From assembly GCF_963662255.1 (NCBI RefSeq), contig NC_085050.1, positions 9,358,334 to 9,422,333 of the forward strand: DNA of 64,000 nucleotides. The letters run 5' to 3'. Positions 1-15,000 of the stretch are shown piece by piece. The stretch's first letter is position 1; each line of letters begins with the position of its first letter. The position numbers and the translations under genes are program-made. A model generated the notes under the pieces. It saw nothing but the letters and a program-made list of their open reading frames with translations. It ran no database searches and was not told where the DNA came from. Source of the DNA: Cinclus cinclus. Taxonomy: Eukaryota > Chordata > Aves > Passeriformes > Cinclidae.

Positions 1-18
1 TGTTTTTTTTCTATGCAG

Positions 19-83
19 ATGCTCTTAATAAAAATGGAGAAGGATATTTAGAAATCTGCACCACTGTTGAGCTTGAGCAGGAG
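19..83 (+). CDS. RGS12: RGS12 exon 1 of window (linker before RGS domain)
   Basis: A T-rich tract ending in CTATGCAG gives the acceptor and GAG|GTGTGA the donor. Only one frame is open: its first two bases finish a codon begun upstream, then 21 codons follow and the exon ends in phase 0. The peptide is acidic and contains [14 protein letters not shown]. Reading past the donor meets TGA at once, so splicing is needed. I do not recognise the residues from memory. The call rests on splice signals and on phase agreement with the next exon at 167. Confidence 0.6.
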
Positions 84-3000
84 GTGTGATAAATCAAATA
101 AGCAATACTGAAGAGTAAAAGTGAGTAGTACTTTATTGACAGATTGGATTTCCTTTATTGACAGAGCTGAATAGCACTGAATTGAAAGACTGCATCAGTG
201 AAAACAGCCTCAGTAGCAATGCCAGCCTTCCCAGCGTGCAGAGCTGCCGGCGACTGCGAGAAAGGAGAGTTGCAAGCTGGGCTGTTTCCTTTGAGCGTCT
301 TCTTCAGGATTCTGTGGGTGTTAAATATTTTTCGGTGAGTTTTAAGGGACAATAAGAGGCTTTCCAAAATACCTGGTGCTGCTGCAGTATTTTTCCTGGT
401 TTTTTTTTTTTTTTTTTTTTTTTTCTTGATGCTCCTCTTGCACAGGACAAGAGTTTGATCATGCTCTGTTGTTATCTGAACGTCTTTCTGGGTTTGCATA
501 GGTTCACAGTTGAGTTCAAGAGTTCAGAGTAATATTCAGATTGCCATGCATTTCTGCATAGCAGAAGTTTGAGGTGAAAATGGAAGCTATATTTGGCTTT
601 TTCTGGGAGCTTCTAGAATGCATCTCCATCTTATATTTTTTTTTTCCTTTTATCTGTACCCTTTGTACAAGAAGAAGGAAGTACTTTTGGTAATTTCCTA
701 AGAATGGGTTGTTATTCACATCTATGTCCTGAAACGTTGGAAGCCACACAGAAGATTTTTTCAATGACAGAGTGGCTTATTTTCCTGCAAAAGGTTTTTA
801 GAAACACTTTCTGGAAGTAGTTATGGTGGTTAAGAGCACTGGTTAAAACTGCAACTTGAAGGAGTAATGCTGAGTATTTGCAAAGCTTAAATACTTTGCA
901 ATACATAAATACTGTTCTGCCCAGCACATTTAAGAAGTTGTAAATAGTATCATCTATGTTTTGCATGCAAAGATACTGAGGGTATATACTTTTGCTTTGT
1001 TGCACTGAGTATTTTGCTGATTCTGAATGTGTACACAGGGACAGTTTGTGCTGCCCAAGTATTTTCACACTGAGAATATAAGGAAACCTGTGGTATAGGA
1101 GAGGTAGATTTTTTGAATCTTCAGTAACTCAGAAAAACTCATTTGCTTGATCCAAAAACATTAAGAGATGACAATGGTTAATGAACAGACTTCCATGTTA
1201 TTTGTTGGGGGAACCCAAAACCCACATTGACAGTGACCATCTGTTTGTGGAAACAGAGAAGAGGAAAGCAAAATAATAAATCCTGGATATTATGTTCCTT
1301 GTTTTAGCAGAGTAGTCTGAGAGTTAATAGCATTTCCACTTTCATACTGAGACTTCTTGTCAGGCTGGAAGAAAAATTACAGTTCTGATCTGATGTTAGA
1401 GTCTATCTGAAAAATGATGTAGTTCATGGGGCTGCTACTGAAAGTTCAGTTGACTTAGTTCTAATTACTTGTAAACCTCCAGTAAACTTGTGTACACTTA
1501 TGAAATGGCTGCATTAAATTTTTAGCTGCTATGATACTTCAAAACTTATAGACATAAAAAGTAGCCCATATAATTTTAATAATTTTTCAGATTAATAGGT
1601 GAAAGGTACACTTTGTTTCAGCAAAAGCCAACCTCAGATACTCTGGAAATTTTTACTTCCCCCCCCATTTTACTTTAATTAGAACTGTGTTTTATAAACA
1701 CTGCAAAAGTGCATGCCTTAAAGAAATACCCACTTTAAAAAACAATTAGGGAATGTTAAAGTTTGTTGTGCGCAGCACCATTTTCTTGAGACCCAGGAGA
1801 TGTCCATTGCTTAGATTTATTAATCTGGTTGCTATAAAACTGTGCAGTTACAAATTGCTACCAGTATCCAGGAACATCAAGGCACCAGCATTTAATTCAT
1901 GGTTCCTTAGCAAATGTCTTGGTGCATTTGGGATCCAGCGTCTGCCTTTCCTGAGGATAGCTTTGTCACAGAGCAGGAATTACTCTCTAAGAAGGAGAGA
2001 TTTTGCATGTTTTGCAAATACTCACACTTTGCATAATAGCTGCTGCTTAGAGCAGTCAGCCAGGAGGTGAGAGAGCTGTTTGCAGGTTCTCCTCTCCAAG
2101 GGTTCAGACCAGCCTCTGCAGCTTCCCAGCCGTGGGTGACAACTGCCTGATGCTCCAGCTGCTGTTGGCCAGCCAGCTGTGCTCAAATCCTGTGGCCACA
2201 AGGAAACAAGTGGGAGATGGGCTCGAAGTTCACAGGGAATGTGCCAAGGAAGGGGGAAGTAGGCAGTTGTGTTCCAGGTCTTGTTCACTAATTTGATTCT
2301 CTTTTAATATGTAACTACATGTAAAGTGCAGAAATGTTCCCCTGATTGCTCTCTGGATTGTCTTTTATGTGTTTGGTGTCTCTTATATATCTGAGGAACT
2401 TGAAATTCAGAGCTTGCTTGGGCATTTTGATTCCCTGTGTTGTGGTTTATCTCAGTTGCTTTCTTACAGCTGGACTCCCTAAACTCTATGTAAATCTGAA
2501 AAGCACAAATAAACTTAAGTTTATTTCTGTGGAGATTGTTCTTACACAACTTTCTGAGGCTGCTTTGTGTGATAAGGAAGCTTCACTGGTACCTGTGTGA
2601 CGATTGAGTGAAGGTCTTGGTGGATCAAGTTGTTCTCTTTATATCTTTATTTTTCCCCTGATGGTTAAAGTGCTTTTAAGATGGTGAGAGAACATTGAAT
2701 TATACATATTTGAATATGAAACAGTTTGTGCTTGTAGAATTTTCCATCTGAATGAGTACCAGTGTTCATGTGGACTTTAGGATGCTGTAATATAAATGTC
2801 CTGATTATTGTGTGTTGCACTGGGAGACATTTTTTTTTTCCTCTCAGTGAGTATTTTCCAAAGAGAAACCATATAACTACATCAAATACAGTGAACAGTG
2901 ATAAAAGATTTTTCTTTTATAGTTGCCATGTGATACATGTGGCTCAAAAAGACACTGTAATGAATCCAGAATTGATTATGGACACTTCTTGAAAAACATC

Positions 3001-6000
3001 TACCCTGTTATATCAATAGAACTGCAATTAACAACAGTGACACAACAGTGTTACTTTTAAATCTAGTTTGTAAACTAATTTTATATTGAAAGCTTATTTA
3101 CCAATTTATGCACTACTTAACATGACATTTCAAACTTTGTATTTGCAAATGATTTGACTGTAATTTGATGTAATCTTCTCAGTTATATACATTTAAAAAG
3201 AAATGAGAAAGAGGGGGAGCACGAGGTATCTATTGGAAATATATTGATTTTTGCTTTAGAAGAAAACTGGATTGTGAGACTAATTGAAAACTTACCTTTA
3301 TGCAAACTTTTCAAGCATTATAAATATATTGTTTAAGCTGGAAAATAGAAAATAACTTTTCTTTGTGACATTTATTTATTTGCTTATTTTTCCCCTAGGA
3401 ATTTCTACGGAAAGAATTTAGTGAAGAAAATATTTTATTTTGGCAGGCCTGTGAATATTTTAACCATGTACCTGCACATGATAAGAAGGAGGTAAGTCAG
3501 TGTTGTATTTCAGTACCTTGTATTGCTTCTTCAAAAACTATTACTTCTTTGAGATTATTGAAATTAATGGAGCTGGGCTTCATCTGTGTACTGTGGCATC
3601 GCTAAAATAGGGTGGGATGATGTAAATTTAAAATGTTGGATATGTTTAAACTGCAGCAAAGTGCAGAGGTAGCTCTGTAAGAATGAGGTAAGGTATCCTG
3701 GATGTTGGACATGGCCAGCAGTGGTAGCCCAGTGCATGGAATTGCAGATCAAGTTAATTGAACACACCAAGGAGAGGCTCTTTTACTCTTTTAGCTAGAC
3801 TGCCTCCACCAACCAAGACTCTGTTTCTAAATAACTTATATTATCTGCTGCTCAAAGGATAGGGCTTCCATGTTTGTTCACAAATTATGAGAATCTCCAT
3901 CTCATCCTTTTGAGGGAATCTACATTGGCCATTTTGGGTGAATTTTGAATTCGTACAGGTTGGCAAAATTTCTGTCTACACCACAGCCAAATCTAGTCAG
4001 ATTTATGTGGTGGAAACAGTTTAATATTCCAAGTCTCTCTTAACTCTTTTGTCTACTAATGAGTTTTTTTTTTCCTTCTACTTTCTTCTGTCTTTAAACA
4101 ATGTATTTTCTGAACACCACCCTTAAGGGCTGTGGGTTCAACTTGGTGGGTTTTTCATTATTTTTGTGATATGGGTGTTTCAAAGTAAATAACTTAAAAA
4201 TGAGTGGTTTTTACTGTAAATATTCATATATATATACTTACCTTTTTCTCACTTCTAGAAATTGACTCTTAGAGGATGTATTTATGTAGTAACTTATGTA
4301 AAAGGTCTAAAATCTAAAAAAATCTACTTTCCTTTTTAAAAAATACTTGCTGTGCTCCAGTGATTATTTTAATTTTTATTTGGAGCACAACTTTTACTGT
4401 TTAAGAAATATTTGATGAATATTTGTAATCTTAAAGGAAAGACCCTATTTATGTGCCTAAAACTGGCAAAAGGTGATATACGAAAATTACATATATAAAA
4501 GATTCAGGAGTGGCTATCTGTTTTTAGGTGGCATATATCAGTGTAAGAAATGCTTAGCTAAAAATATGGTTTTAAAACCAACATACATGTAACATTTCTT
4601 TTCTGTAGCTTTCTTACAGGGCTCGAGAGATCTTCAGTAAATTCCTGTGTAGCAAAGCTACAACCCCAGTTAATATTGACAGCCAGGCACAGCTGGCAGA
4701 TGATATTCTCAATTCTCCCCATCCAGATATGTTCAAGGAACAGCAACTTCAGGTAACCATAGTAACCATGAATGTTCTATGTTTGTCTGTTATATTTTCT
4801 TTCATAACCTATAAAAATAATTTTACAGGCTGTATATTTTAGAATATATGAAAAAAGAATATGTATAGAAAAATAGAAAAAAGACTGCTTGATGGTTTTT
4901 CTGTTGTGTATAGAGAAAATTGTCATTTAACTAAAAAATAATCTGAAAAGTACTCTTATTGAAATGAGGGTTTGGTGCAAATAAATAATTCCATGTGTTA
5001 CAGCACCATTGCATGGAGTGTTTGCTGCTTTGCTGTTCTTTAGAGGAGAGTTGAGTATACAAATAATGTCAAATAATTTTGGTTTTTAAAATGTCAGTTG
5101 TATTAAAGGAGTTCTCTTATGCTTTAATACTACTGTCAGGCAAAAAACTTTTAAAACTGTTGGAGTCTGAAGACCTCTGAAGTGGATGTATTTTAAATAA
5201 TTATTGATAACCAGAAGAGTTATGCAGCAACAGGATGCACTTTACATTTCCTATAGAATTTAAGTTTCCAATGTATTATCTGAAGTCATCTCTTTGGTAA
5301 CTCTTCCACCCTACCAGTAGAAGTAATTTTGATATAATTTTGAAATCAAGGCCATAGCTTTAGTGAACCAGGTCGCAATCTCAGACCACACACTTTTGGG
5401 CAATCTCAGCAGCTGGATAGAGTGTCATCTTCCTGCAAAGTGGAGATAGAAAGGTAGGTCTGACTGCTGGTCTGGTATAATGCTGGTAGTTTCCAGCATT
5501 ATAGCTACTCCTTATGCACCTCCCAAGCCTGAGCCTTCTGTGGGAATTACCAGTCACCACCTTCCCAGACATTTTTCCATGCATTTGTCATCCTGGTGTT
5601 GTGGAGACTATGCCTGAATTCCTCCTTATCCTCTCCCATTTGTTTGGTGGAGTACAAGGTATCCTGGTGAGTCAGGTGACAGGGCTGATGCAGGTTTTGT
5701 CCCTGTGAAAATGCTGTCTCCTTAGCTGGAGGGCTCATAATGCAGGAGAGAATGCTCATGAGAAGTCCTGCTGTGGGTGCAGTCCCAGCCACAAGGCCTG
5801 TCTGTACCTGACCTGCTTCTCTCAAATTGTCAGACCCCTCAGTCAGACCTTTCACTGAAAAATGAAGTGAAGCAGGATGAGAGTCCCTTCTGCTGAGGGA
5901 CGTGGCCTGGGAGCTTGTCAGAGTTGCCAGTGTGTTGCCTGGCTGAGGTCAGTGCTGGGCAATCAGCTCTTTGGTGGACCTTAATGTCTTAGTTTCAGCA

Positions 6001-9000
6001 AGTGGTTCTGCAGGTCAGTTTGTGCTCTTGGTGGATGGCACCACCTGGAGAACACAGAGCTGTGGGTTGTGTAGTTACTGCAGCACACCCACAGACTCTC
6101 AAAGTTCATCTCTTGGTGGTGACACAGCCTTAATAAAGAGATAACTCTGCATTTATGGTCTTGCACAAGATTTTTTAGATTTGAACAGTGACCACAGAGT
6201 GCGAGGGTGCTGCTCTGTGGTGGTTGTTGGATGAGTGTGATGCTGGAGAATGGGGAGTGTTGCTGTAAGGCTGCAGAGGAATTGCAGAAGTGTGTGGGAA
6301 AGTGCCTCGGAAACACTTTCAGGCCATTCTCTCTCTGCCTGTTGGGAATACCCCTGGAAGTTGCTTTCTGTTCATGTCCTGACAAATTTTTCCATGATCT
6401 TGTTGTTGGAGGTTGTAATAGCAGTGTGGATGCAGCTAAAGTACCTAGATAGAGTGCTGTTTCTTTTTGTAAATTGAGTAAGAACAAGAATTTTCAGTGT
6501 TTCTGGATGGAGGACAGTGTAGGTCACTGGAACATATTAAAATAAGAATAACGTAGCGTGTACTCCATGTAGAGTCGATAATAGATATAGGTTTTTCTTG
6601 TTTATCTGAAATTTCAAATTATGCTTTTGAAATATGTTTCTCATTTGTAAGAACAAGAACTAGCATCTGCTAGCCTTTCCAAATAAGCAGAAGTCATTAA
6701 GATATGTGAGTGTGATAATAATGTTAAGTATAGGAAATCATGGATGTAGTGTGGGCTAGAAACATAGGGCAAATTATAATCAGCTCAAGGGAAATTAGTT
6801 ATGCTCTCTTGACACTGTCCAGCAAAGTTAAAAGGTTGCATTTTTTTTTCTGTATTAAGTATGTTTGATTTGCAGACTGTCAAAACTAGCATATACAGAA
6901 GTATTTTTCCATAGATTACCATGTGGAAAACAGTACATTAGAAGGCCCAACAAAGATGACAGGAGCACCTAAGCAAGAATAGGAATATACAGAGGGGAAG
7001 GTCAAAAACGTGGAAGTTGGCATTCAGTTTGAGTTAGGTTTCTGTGACTGCAGGATCAAGTTCTCTCTGCTCTATCTTGCTGTTTACAAGACAAGTTTTG
7101 GGCTAAAGCCTGTTGAGGGAGTGTCTGCACAATCTGAAGCATGATTTCCATCTGCTAGTGTGCCACTCTGTCTCAGTAATTGACTTTCCTTTGTACTCTT
7201 GGGAATGCCATAAGCTGCTGGGTGGTGCATACTTTCCTTGGCTTGTAGGGAATTTGTCATGGCCAAAAAAGCAGCCATTCATACTGGTTTTTCAGATCAG
7301 CTGAATCCTGGGAGAAGATATAGAGCTAAAAGTATGGATTCACTTAAAACAGCAGGTTTGCAAAAATGGAACAAAAATTTTAAACATTATTTAGCATTTA
7401 AGAAAAAGCTCTTTTCACTTTCATAAATTTAGCTTTGTTTAAATCAGCCTCATATTTGCTCCAGGCCTGGTATAGAGCTGCTTTCTTCCTCTGTGCTTAA
7501 AGATAATTGTTGGTCATATACTGTAAACTGTTCTCTTTCAAGATCTACAGCACCTTGATTATTGAATTGTCCAGACATACTGATGGGTTTTTTCCTTATC
7601 ATTGGGCACATGACTGTGGTTTAGAGTTAACACTTGTTAGTTCTGGGTTAATGGCTGGGCATGATGATCTTAGAGGTCTTTTCCAGCCTTAAATGATTGT
7701 ATGATTCTGTGAGCATTATATATGCTGTAAAGGACTCTCAGCTTCTCCTCACATCAGCAATTAACTTTGTGTATCTTGTATCACTGTGTATTGTTGCATA
7801 TTGTGATAATATCATATTTGTGTGTTTTAAAACTTAAACTTTTTTTGTTCACAGCTACCTTAAAACATGTTTGTATAACTTAATCCTGTCACATACAGTG
7901 CTAGTGTAATAACCTTTAAAATGTTTGAAATAGCCAGCTTGCTACATGGTCCACAGAGAATGACAGCAATGCAGTAAAAGAGGATGGTGTTGTCAAGACC
8001 CTACAGCATCTCAGCTTGCACTTTGCACAAATCATAACTTTTTTTCTGAAATGTACCAAAGGAATAGATCAAATTATGTTTCACTTTAAAATGGGTGCAG
8101 TGTATTTAGCCAGGTCTAAACGGTGTCATACCTATGCTATTTACCTGATGTCTTAAATTTTGTGTGAGTTTCCTGTTGCAAAGTAGCTTCATTTTCTGGA
8201 TGTGTTACAGGAACGTATGTAACCGTTTTCCACTGTGGTTTAATTTCAGATATTTAACTTGATGAAGTTTGATAGCTACACTCGCTTCCTCAAATCCCCC
8301 CTTTACCAAGAATGCATCTTAGCTGAAGTGGAAGGACGTCCTCTTCCTGATCCTCAGCGTGTTCCCAGCAGCCCCACTTCTAAACACAGCGTCAGTTCAG
8401 ACAAATCCAACATGTCAACACCAAAAAAGGTGACCTTTGAGTTGTTGTTGTTATCTCAAAAAACATATTTTAAATCATGTTTTGTAAGTTCTTTAGAAAA
8501 TCAAAGATAATATATAAAATGAAATTAAAATGTGGGGTTAGAGATGCTGGAAAATACAATTGCAAAATTTTCATGTACTCAGGAATAGACTTATTTTTTT
8601 TATCCTTGCCTTTGAATCAGTTTTTTACATATTGAATTTCTGAATATAATTTTAAATCTTCGTTATTATTTTACTATATGCATACGAATTAAAAGTAAGG
8701 GTTATTTTGTTAATGCACCAGTTCAGAAGCTTATTTTGATGGAATATGGGAATTAAGATGTCATAATTTAACCTTTGCTGAGAGAAGACATTTTTCCAGA
8801 AGTTTTCAAGAAGGCTTAACCTAAACTAACTCATTTTTGCAGAGGGTAGTTTTTAATTTCTTAGCTCCTACTAAAGTAAGATAATTTGGCATTAAATAAG
8901 TACAGTTGCTTAAAAATTAGACCACTAGTCTTACTGACTGATCCCTTGACATTATTTAGGGTTTATTTTTTCTTCTTGTAGATAATACCACCATAGCATT

Positions 9001-12000
9001 ACATAACTGCATGGGTAAATTATAACTTTTCATTTTTCATGTCAATCACTACAGATTACCCCATCTGCTATTATGTATTCCTATGACTAGGAACCTTTAA
9101 AAAGTAGCATTTCAAGGAATATTCTAATAATCTAACAAGAATGCTAGCTTGTTAAAAGCAAGTTTAGTTTAATATCAAACATTCCTGACATTTGTATTCT
9201 TCAAGTCTAATAAATACTAGATTATACTTGTAAATGTTAAACAGTACTTTGTCATTGTCTTTGAAAACTGCTCATGTTTAAGCCTAGACTAGGAAAAATA
9301 CCAAGTGAAATTCAGTGTTTTAAAAGCAAGGTAAACGGCCTTTCCACATTAACTTAGGCATTACTGGTGAGCTGGGGACAGTTCTTTCATGTTTGCTGGA
9401 GCTCTCCAATGGCTCATTTCCAGCTACTGTTTTGTACTCCCTACCAAGTAGCATATTTCCATCTCTGTATTTCTTTTTGCTGCCACTGGTGAGGTTTTTT
9501 TGGGTTTTTTTAATTGCTTCTGACAGGGATGCTGGCACAGAGACTTGTGCGTGGGGTAAAGAAGGCAGCTAACCTGGCCATCACACTCTTGTTTTAGGAA
9601 GAAATGTGGGAAGGTTTATTTTAGACAATATACTCACAACTGTGATCCAACCAGTGATTTAATTGTGTTTTGATGATAGCTAAGTGGTAAATCAAAGTCA
9701 GGAAGATCTTTAAATGAAGAGTCAGGAGAGGAAGACACTGAGAAGAAAAAAAGGGGAACATTCTTCTCATGGTCAAGAAGTAAGAGTTTGGGAAAATCAC
9801 AGAAGAGAAGAGAAAATGGTGATTATCCAAACGGTGAGTATCACACTCCACTTTGTTTCAAGGCTGTTTCAGCAACAGATGTGACTAATCTCACCATGAT
9901 TAGTTGCTCTCTAAGTGCATTCTTGGGAGTGACAGAGGAAAAAAACTGTCAAGTCAGAAGCCATAGCGTGGCTAGTATTACTATGGTTTTGTGGAAGAAG
10001 ATGTACAAGTAAATAGATGAAAATATGGCAGTATTTAAATTCGTTTTTACTGACTTGCACAAGACTATTTTTCTACTTTTTGGCACGTTCTGCCTTTCAG
10101 TGTGCTGGTAATTGCTTTTTCAAGCAGAGAGCTACTATTTTTATAGAAATATAATTTCAAATCTTTACATAAAAGTCCAGGAGCATAACAGTAAATAGTG
10201 CCATAGTTACAGCTATTTAAAAATTCCTCCATCTGTGTTATCCTACTTTTCTTTCTTTTATCAGTAACACCACAGGTATGTTCATTTTTGAATATTCACC
10301 ATCTGTTTTCACCTTCCCTGACTAAAATGAAATGAGGAGAGTCAGAGGTGTGAAAGCCCTTGTAACCTGCTGTTTTATTACCTAATTGAGTTTGAGAGTT
10401 CAAGGAAGAGTTTCCTTATGAAAGCACCTGTACGTGGCCTCTAGAGGAGACAAAAGTTTTGCAGTAAATTAATATTGTTGAGTTGAAAATAGTGAAGAAA
10501 TTCCAGCAAAGCATCAAATTTGGCCCATATTTGATACTGTAGTTTTTGCTTCTGGTAAATGCCCAGGCCCACAAGATACCTTTGATCATATGGATAATTC
10601 GAGTGTTCGTAGCATATTTATATGTGAAAAGTCATCAGAGACATTTGCTGAGATCACAGGCATAACCTTCTGAAAGACACTAGTAATTGTCTTAGATTTT
10701 AATGTTTTAATGTCATACTTGCACTTTTAAAAATATTTAACTCCCTGGGGAATATCTGAAGAGGTAGAATAATTTTTAAGATGAAATATTGAAATCTTGT
10801 TAAATCTAATCAACTAAACTAATATTTTTTTTAAAAAGAGATTTTTTTTCTTTTTTTATATAAAAGCAAGTGGGTTTATTCAGGGGTTACCTAACCAAGA
10901 AACACTTGACCAAAAGTTGCTTTGTTTTACATGCTTTTATGCACAGCATGAAGATTTGGTGGTTTCTTTCCTTTTAATGAAAAAGGAAAAAAAATTGACC
11001 CAACAAGCTAATATTTGAAATGGTTTCCTCTATTATAGCAAATAATAAAATGAGCTGCTTTACTGATTGCTGATTCTTTGCCCAAACAGATTCTTTTCAG
11101 TCCAATGGATTGTCATACAGACGGGAATCACAAGGCTCCATGTCATCCACTGCTAGTCTCGACTTGGTAATCACTGCCTCTTACTAATGAACCAGTGGGG
11201 GAGCAGATAAAACAGTGAATTACTGATTTTCTAAATAGTGTGATGTAGCTTGTTTGATGTAATGCCTTGGGAAGGGGTTTATAAGTGATACAGCTGGAGC
11301 ACAAGATGTAATATTAGGCAGTTTTAGAGTGTTAGAAATGCAATAGAGGTTGTATTCATATATTACTTCTTACTCTGTCCTTGGATATGCTTTGCATCTT
11401 ATGTCTGTCTGGACATCAAGCATCAATGAACTACCAAAATAAAGTTTCCCTTTTAAAGATTGTAGCTCTTTAAAAGCAGTTTGTTCTACCTGCAAGAGAG
11501 AGAATCTGTTTTGAACAACCACAAGTTAGTTTTCCTTCTTCATGGCCTATGCAATAAGGAGGATGGAAGTTGCATTAGGTTGATTTTTGTGTGCCAGTGT
11601 TTGTCATGCTTCTTCTCTCTCTGTTTCTTTTAAAGTTGTGTTTTCTTGTCATTATGACTTAACTTGGTCCTAAAAACCTGAGAAGTTTGTTGCAAACACT
11701 TTGTCGCACAAAAAGATTAACAAGTGAAGACACTGATTTCTAACCATCAAGTTCTACCTCACAGTGTAGAACTAATGGGGTACAAAATTAAAACAGTATG
11801 AATAAAACATAGATGTAATACTTTATTTTGTCTATGTTGATAAGGAGGAAGAATCTAAAAAAAAGGAAATTTTAAAGTTTTTTTGTGCTTCTGATATCCC
11901 TCTAATAGACTAGATTCTGTGTAATTAGCCATTAACCAGTAACTGTGTAATTTTATCTATGCTAAAAATATTGATCAGGGAAACAAGTATGGCAAGGTCA

Positions 12001-15000
12001 TGTTTATTTCTGTCGCAGAGAAGTCTTGTCTTAAAAAATAGAAAATGCAAAGCCTCCCTAAAGCAACAACCACTCATTTCTCTCCCACTCCCACCTGATT
12101 TAAGGCAGAAAGTTATTGTGATTTGAATGAGAAGCACCAAGTTAAATAAAAGAGAAAAAGCTTGATGAGTACCCTAAAAGGCTGTCAAAGCCAGTATTTT
12201 TTTAGTGTCCTTTTAAGTTAGAAATGAGCTTTTTGTTAAATTTTCAAAGATACTTTTGATATTTAGTAGTAGTGTTTCTCTTCTATTGTTATTCTAGAAT
12301 GAAGGTTAGTGCCTAGCCCATAACACTGTAGTTCTAATCCTCTTTAATAAAAACAATTAATGGTCATGAAGAAAATTTTAAAATTTTAATATCTCTTTAG
12401 TGTATTTGTGCATAGAATTTGTATTATATTGAAAGAAGAGGAAATTTTGAGAGGAAAAATTGAGGAACCTGATGTTTAAAGGCATTCCTCTTCACTTAAA
12501 TGTTGATTCATTGGGTGCCAATGGTAATTTTTGCATCAGCAGGACATTATTGAGCACAGACATTTAACTATTTGGATGCTTAATGTGATTTTATTTACTT
12601 TTATACTTTAAACTTAGGAGTTCTTTAGTAGATCTTGTAACTGTTTTGCACACTTGTTGTGTAAAGCTTCATCTGTTCTTGAAATAAATTTAAATTTGTG
12701 CAGTATTGTGATCTGTATCTATTTTTTTTTCCCCCAGAATTTAAATTTATCTAATATTTGTGGGTTTTGGAAGGATTTCTAAAGCGTGATAGAAAGTATG
12801 GTTCTTGGTTTGGTTTGATCTATGCAGACTCTAAAAGTTTATTCCCAGTCCTAATTTCCCCATTGGGCACTGACCTTTCTTTTTCCTTTCAAGTCTGAAA
12901 CCTCAAGATTGCCTGCATTTGTACCAGAGAAAGACAAATCCCCCAAATACTGCTGTGTAAACCTTCCGGATGGCTCATCGAGCAAAATGGCTGTGAAATC
13001 AGGGTTCTCCATCAAAGAGGTGCTCTCTGGGGTCTGTGAGAAACATGGCATCAACATAGCTGCAGTGGACCTGTTCCTAGTTGGAGGTGATAAGGTACTG
13101 CATATTCCTGGGCTTTTTTGGAAGCATTTCTGTCCCCTTTTTACAAAAAAGGAATTCTGTTCTCTCCACACTGACATGTATCTCCTGATTCTGCCCATAG
13201 CTTTAATTTGACTCTGCTGGTTAATTGAAAGAGAACTGAATTACCCACAAAGAAAGCAAATGTCTGGCAGTAGATGCCACTGCATCAAAGCCCAAAAATG
13301 TAATGACATTCAGTTGTTCAAATGTGAATGAGATGCTGCATTAATGCTAGAAATGAGGTACAGGTTTTAATATTGAGGAACATTTCCAAGACAGCAATCT
13401 GTGTGGATGGTGCAGTGTGTGTGTGTGTGAGATGGCTCTTAGTCCAACAGAAGTATCTCCAATTCAAAATGAAGCAGTGCACATTAAGTATTTATTCTCT
13501 TAAATTCATGCTTTTGATCCTTCTTGATGATTGCGATGACAAAAATCAATGAATGTTCATAGTTACAGGCTTTTTCTTTTAAAGATTTTAAACACTGTTA
13601 GCTAACTGTATTTTCTAATGCATCGTTCTATTTAATTTATGTAAGTTGAAGAATCTAGGTATGTTTTGTAAAGCCAAGTTCCTGAATGCCTGCTGACTCC
13701 AGTGGAAATTGAATTTTGGTCATTGTTTCACACCTAGCCAAAAGAAAACATGCTTTAATCATGTTCCATACTGTAAAGGAGCAGTCAATAGATGTGTACA
13801 ACCTGTATTTGTAATATTCTGAGTTACGTTAGAAAAAAATTAACAACATGGCTGCTCTTTTTTTTTACCTAGTTTAAAATTAATTTGCTCTCTCTTCTTT
13901 TCCCCCTGACATGCTCTGTAGCCCCTGGTATTGCACCAGGACAGCAGTATCCTGGAGTCTCGGGACCTGCGCTTAGAAAAACGCACTTTATTTCGGTAAG
14001 AGGCAAAAATTACCTCTTCCTCTGGCCTTTTCCACCCCATTTTCTATTTTATTTTTTGTAAGTGCAAGAAAGGATATATTGCCAGCTAACTGTGCAGTGA
14101 GACAGTGGCTGTGCAGCTGGAGGAGGGGGCTTTCTGGATTGCTCTTGGGATACAAGTGGGATTTTGATGCCAGTGTTCCAGTTTAGGGATATTTAAATAT
14201 TATGATGTCAAAATGCTCGAGATCAGTCAGCTCTGAAATCATTGGACAGATCTGTGGGTCCATAAGGACCTTCCACTTCTGAAAGAGACATGTTTAGTAG
14301 GTTGGAATACAACAGGCAAGATGGCAAGTGAACAGAGTCTCTTAGTCTTAAAATTAAATGGTTATATTTATTGATGGCATGTTCCCATTCTGTTATATCT
14401 GTAATTGCATGCCCACCTGGAAAATTATAGTAAGACTAATTGTATAAATAAAATTCGTCTGATGAACCCTGAATCTTAAATAAGTCCAGTTTAAATTATT
14501 AGTATGGATATAATATAATGCAGTACATGATATATGTAATATATTTGATAGTGTGTGGTTTTTTTCCAAATAATATTTGTATTTTTTTCCAAAATGAATC
14601 CAGACTAATGCTTGTTTGGATTGTCTCCTGAAATAATTATTTCAGGAAAAAGTATTGAAGTAAAATGTATTACATTACTGACCTGGACTTTTGAAGTGAA
14701 TAAAGTTTATTTTGTCAGGCATTCCTTATTTTGGCTCTATATTACTTTTCCTTAGGAAGCTGGGCTAGGTTCTATTTAAAGATACTTCATGTTAATAAAC
14801 ACTGCATTGTATATTCAATTTTGAAATTGAACAGTCTTTTATTAGGTGTGAGCTTGTTGAGTCTCCAAGTTAAAAAAGAACTTTAAGTAGGCAGTACCAT
14901 ATGTTATTTGTGTGTTAATTAAAATGTAGAAATATTCTACATAATTCTCTTCTCTGGGTAGATGCTATGTAAGCAAATATAGTCAAATATTTGGAACATT

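Noticed and set aside
5981..6487. 168-codon open frame on the minus strand in RGS12 intron 4
   Set aside because: No recognisable domain, overlapping frames occur on the plus strand too, and there is no promoter, splice or poly(A) context. It is probably chance in a G+C-richer patch.
8259..8510. Frame beginning at M-M-K-F-D-S-Y as a separate small gene
   Set aside because: It is the end of the RGS domain in exon 5; its tail past 8429 is intron read-through.
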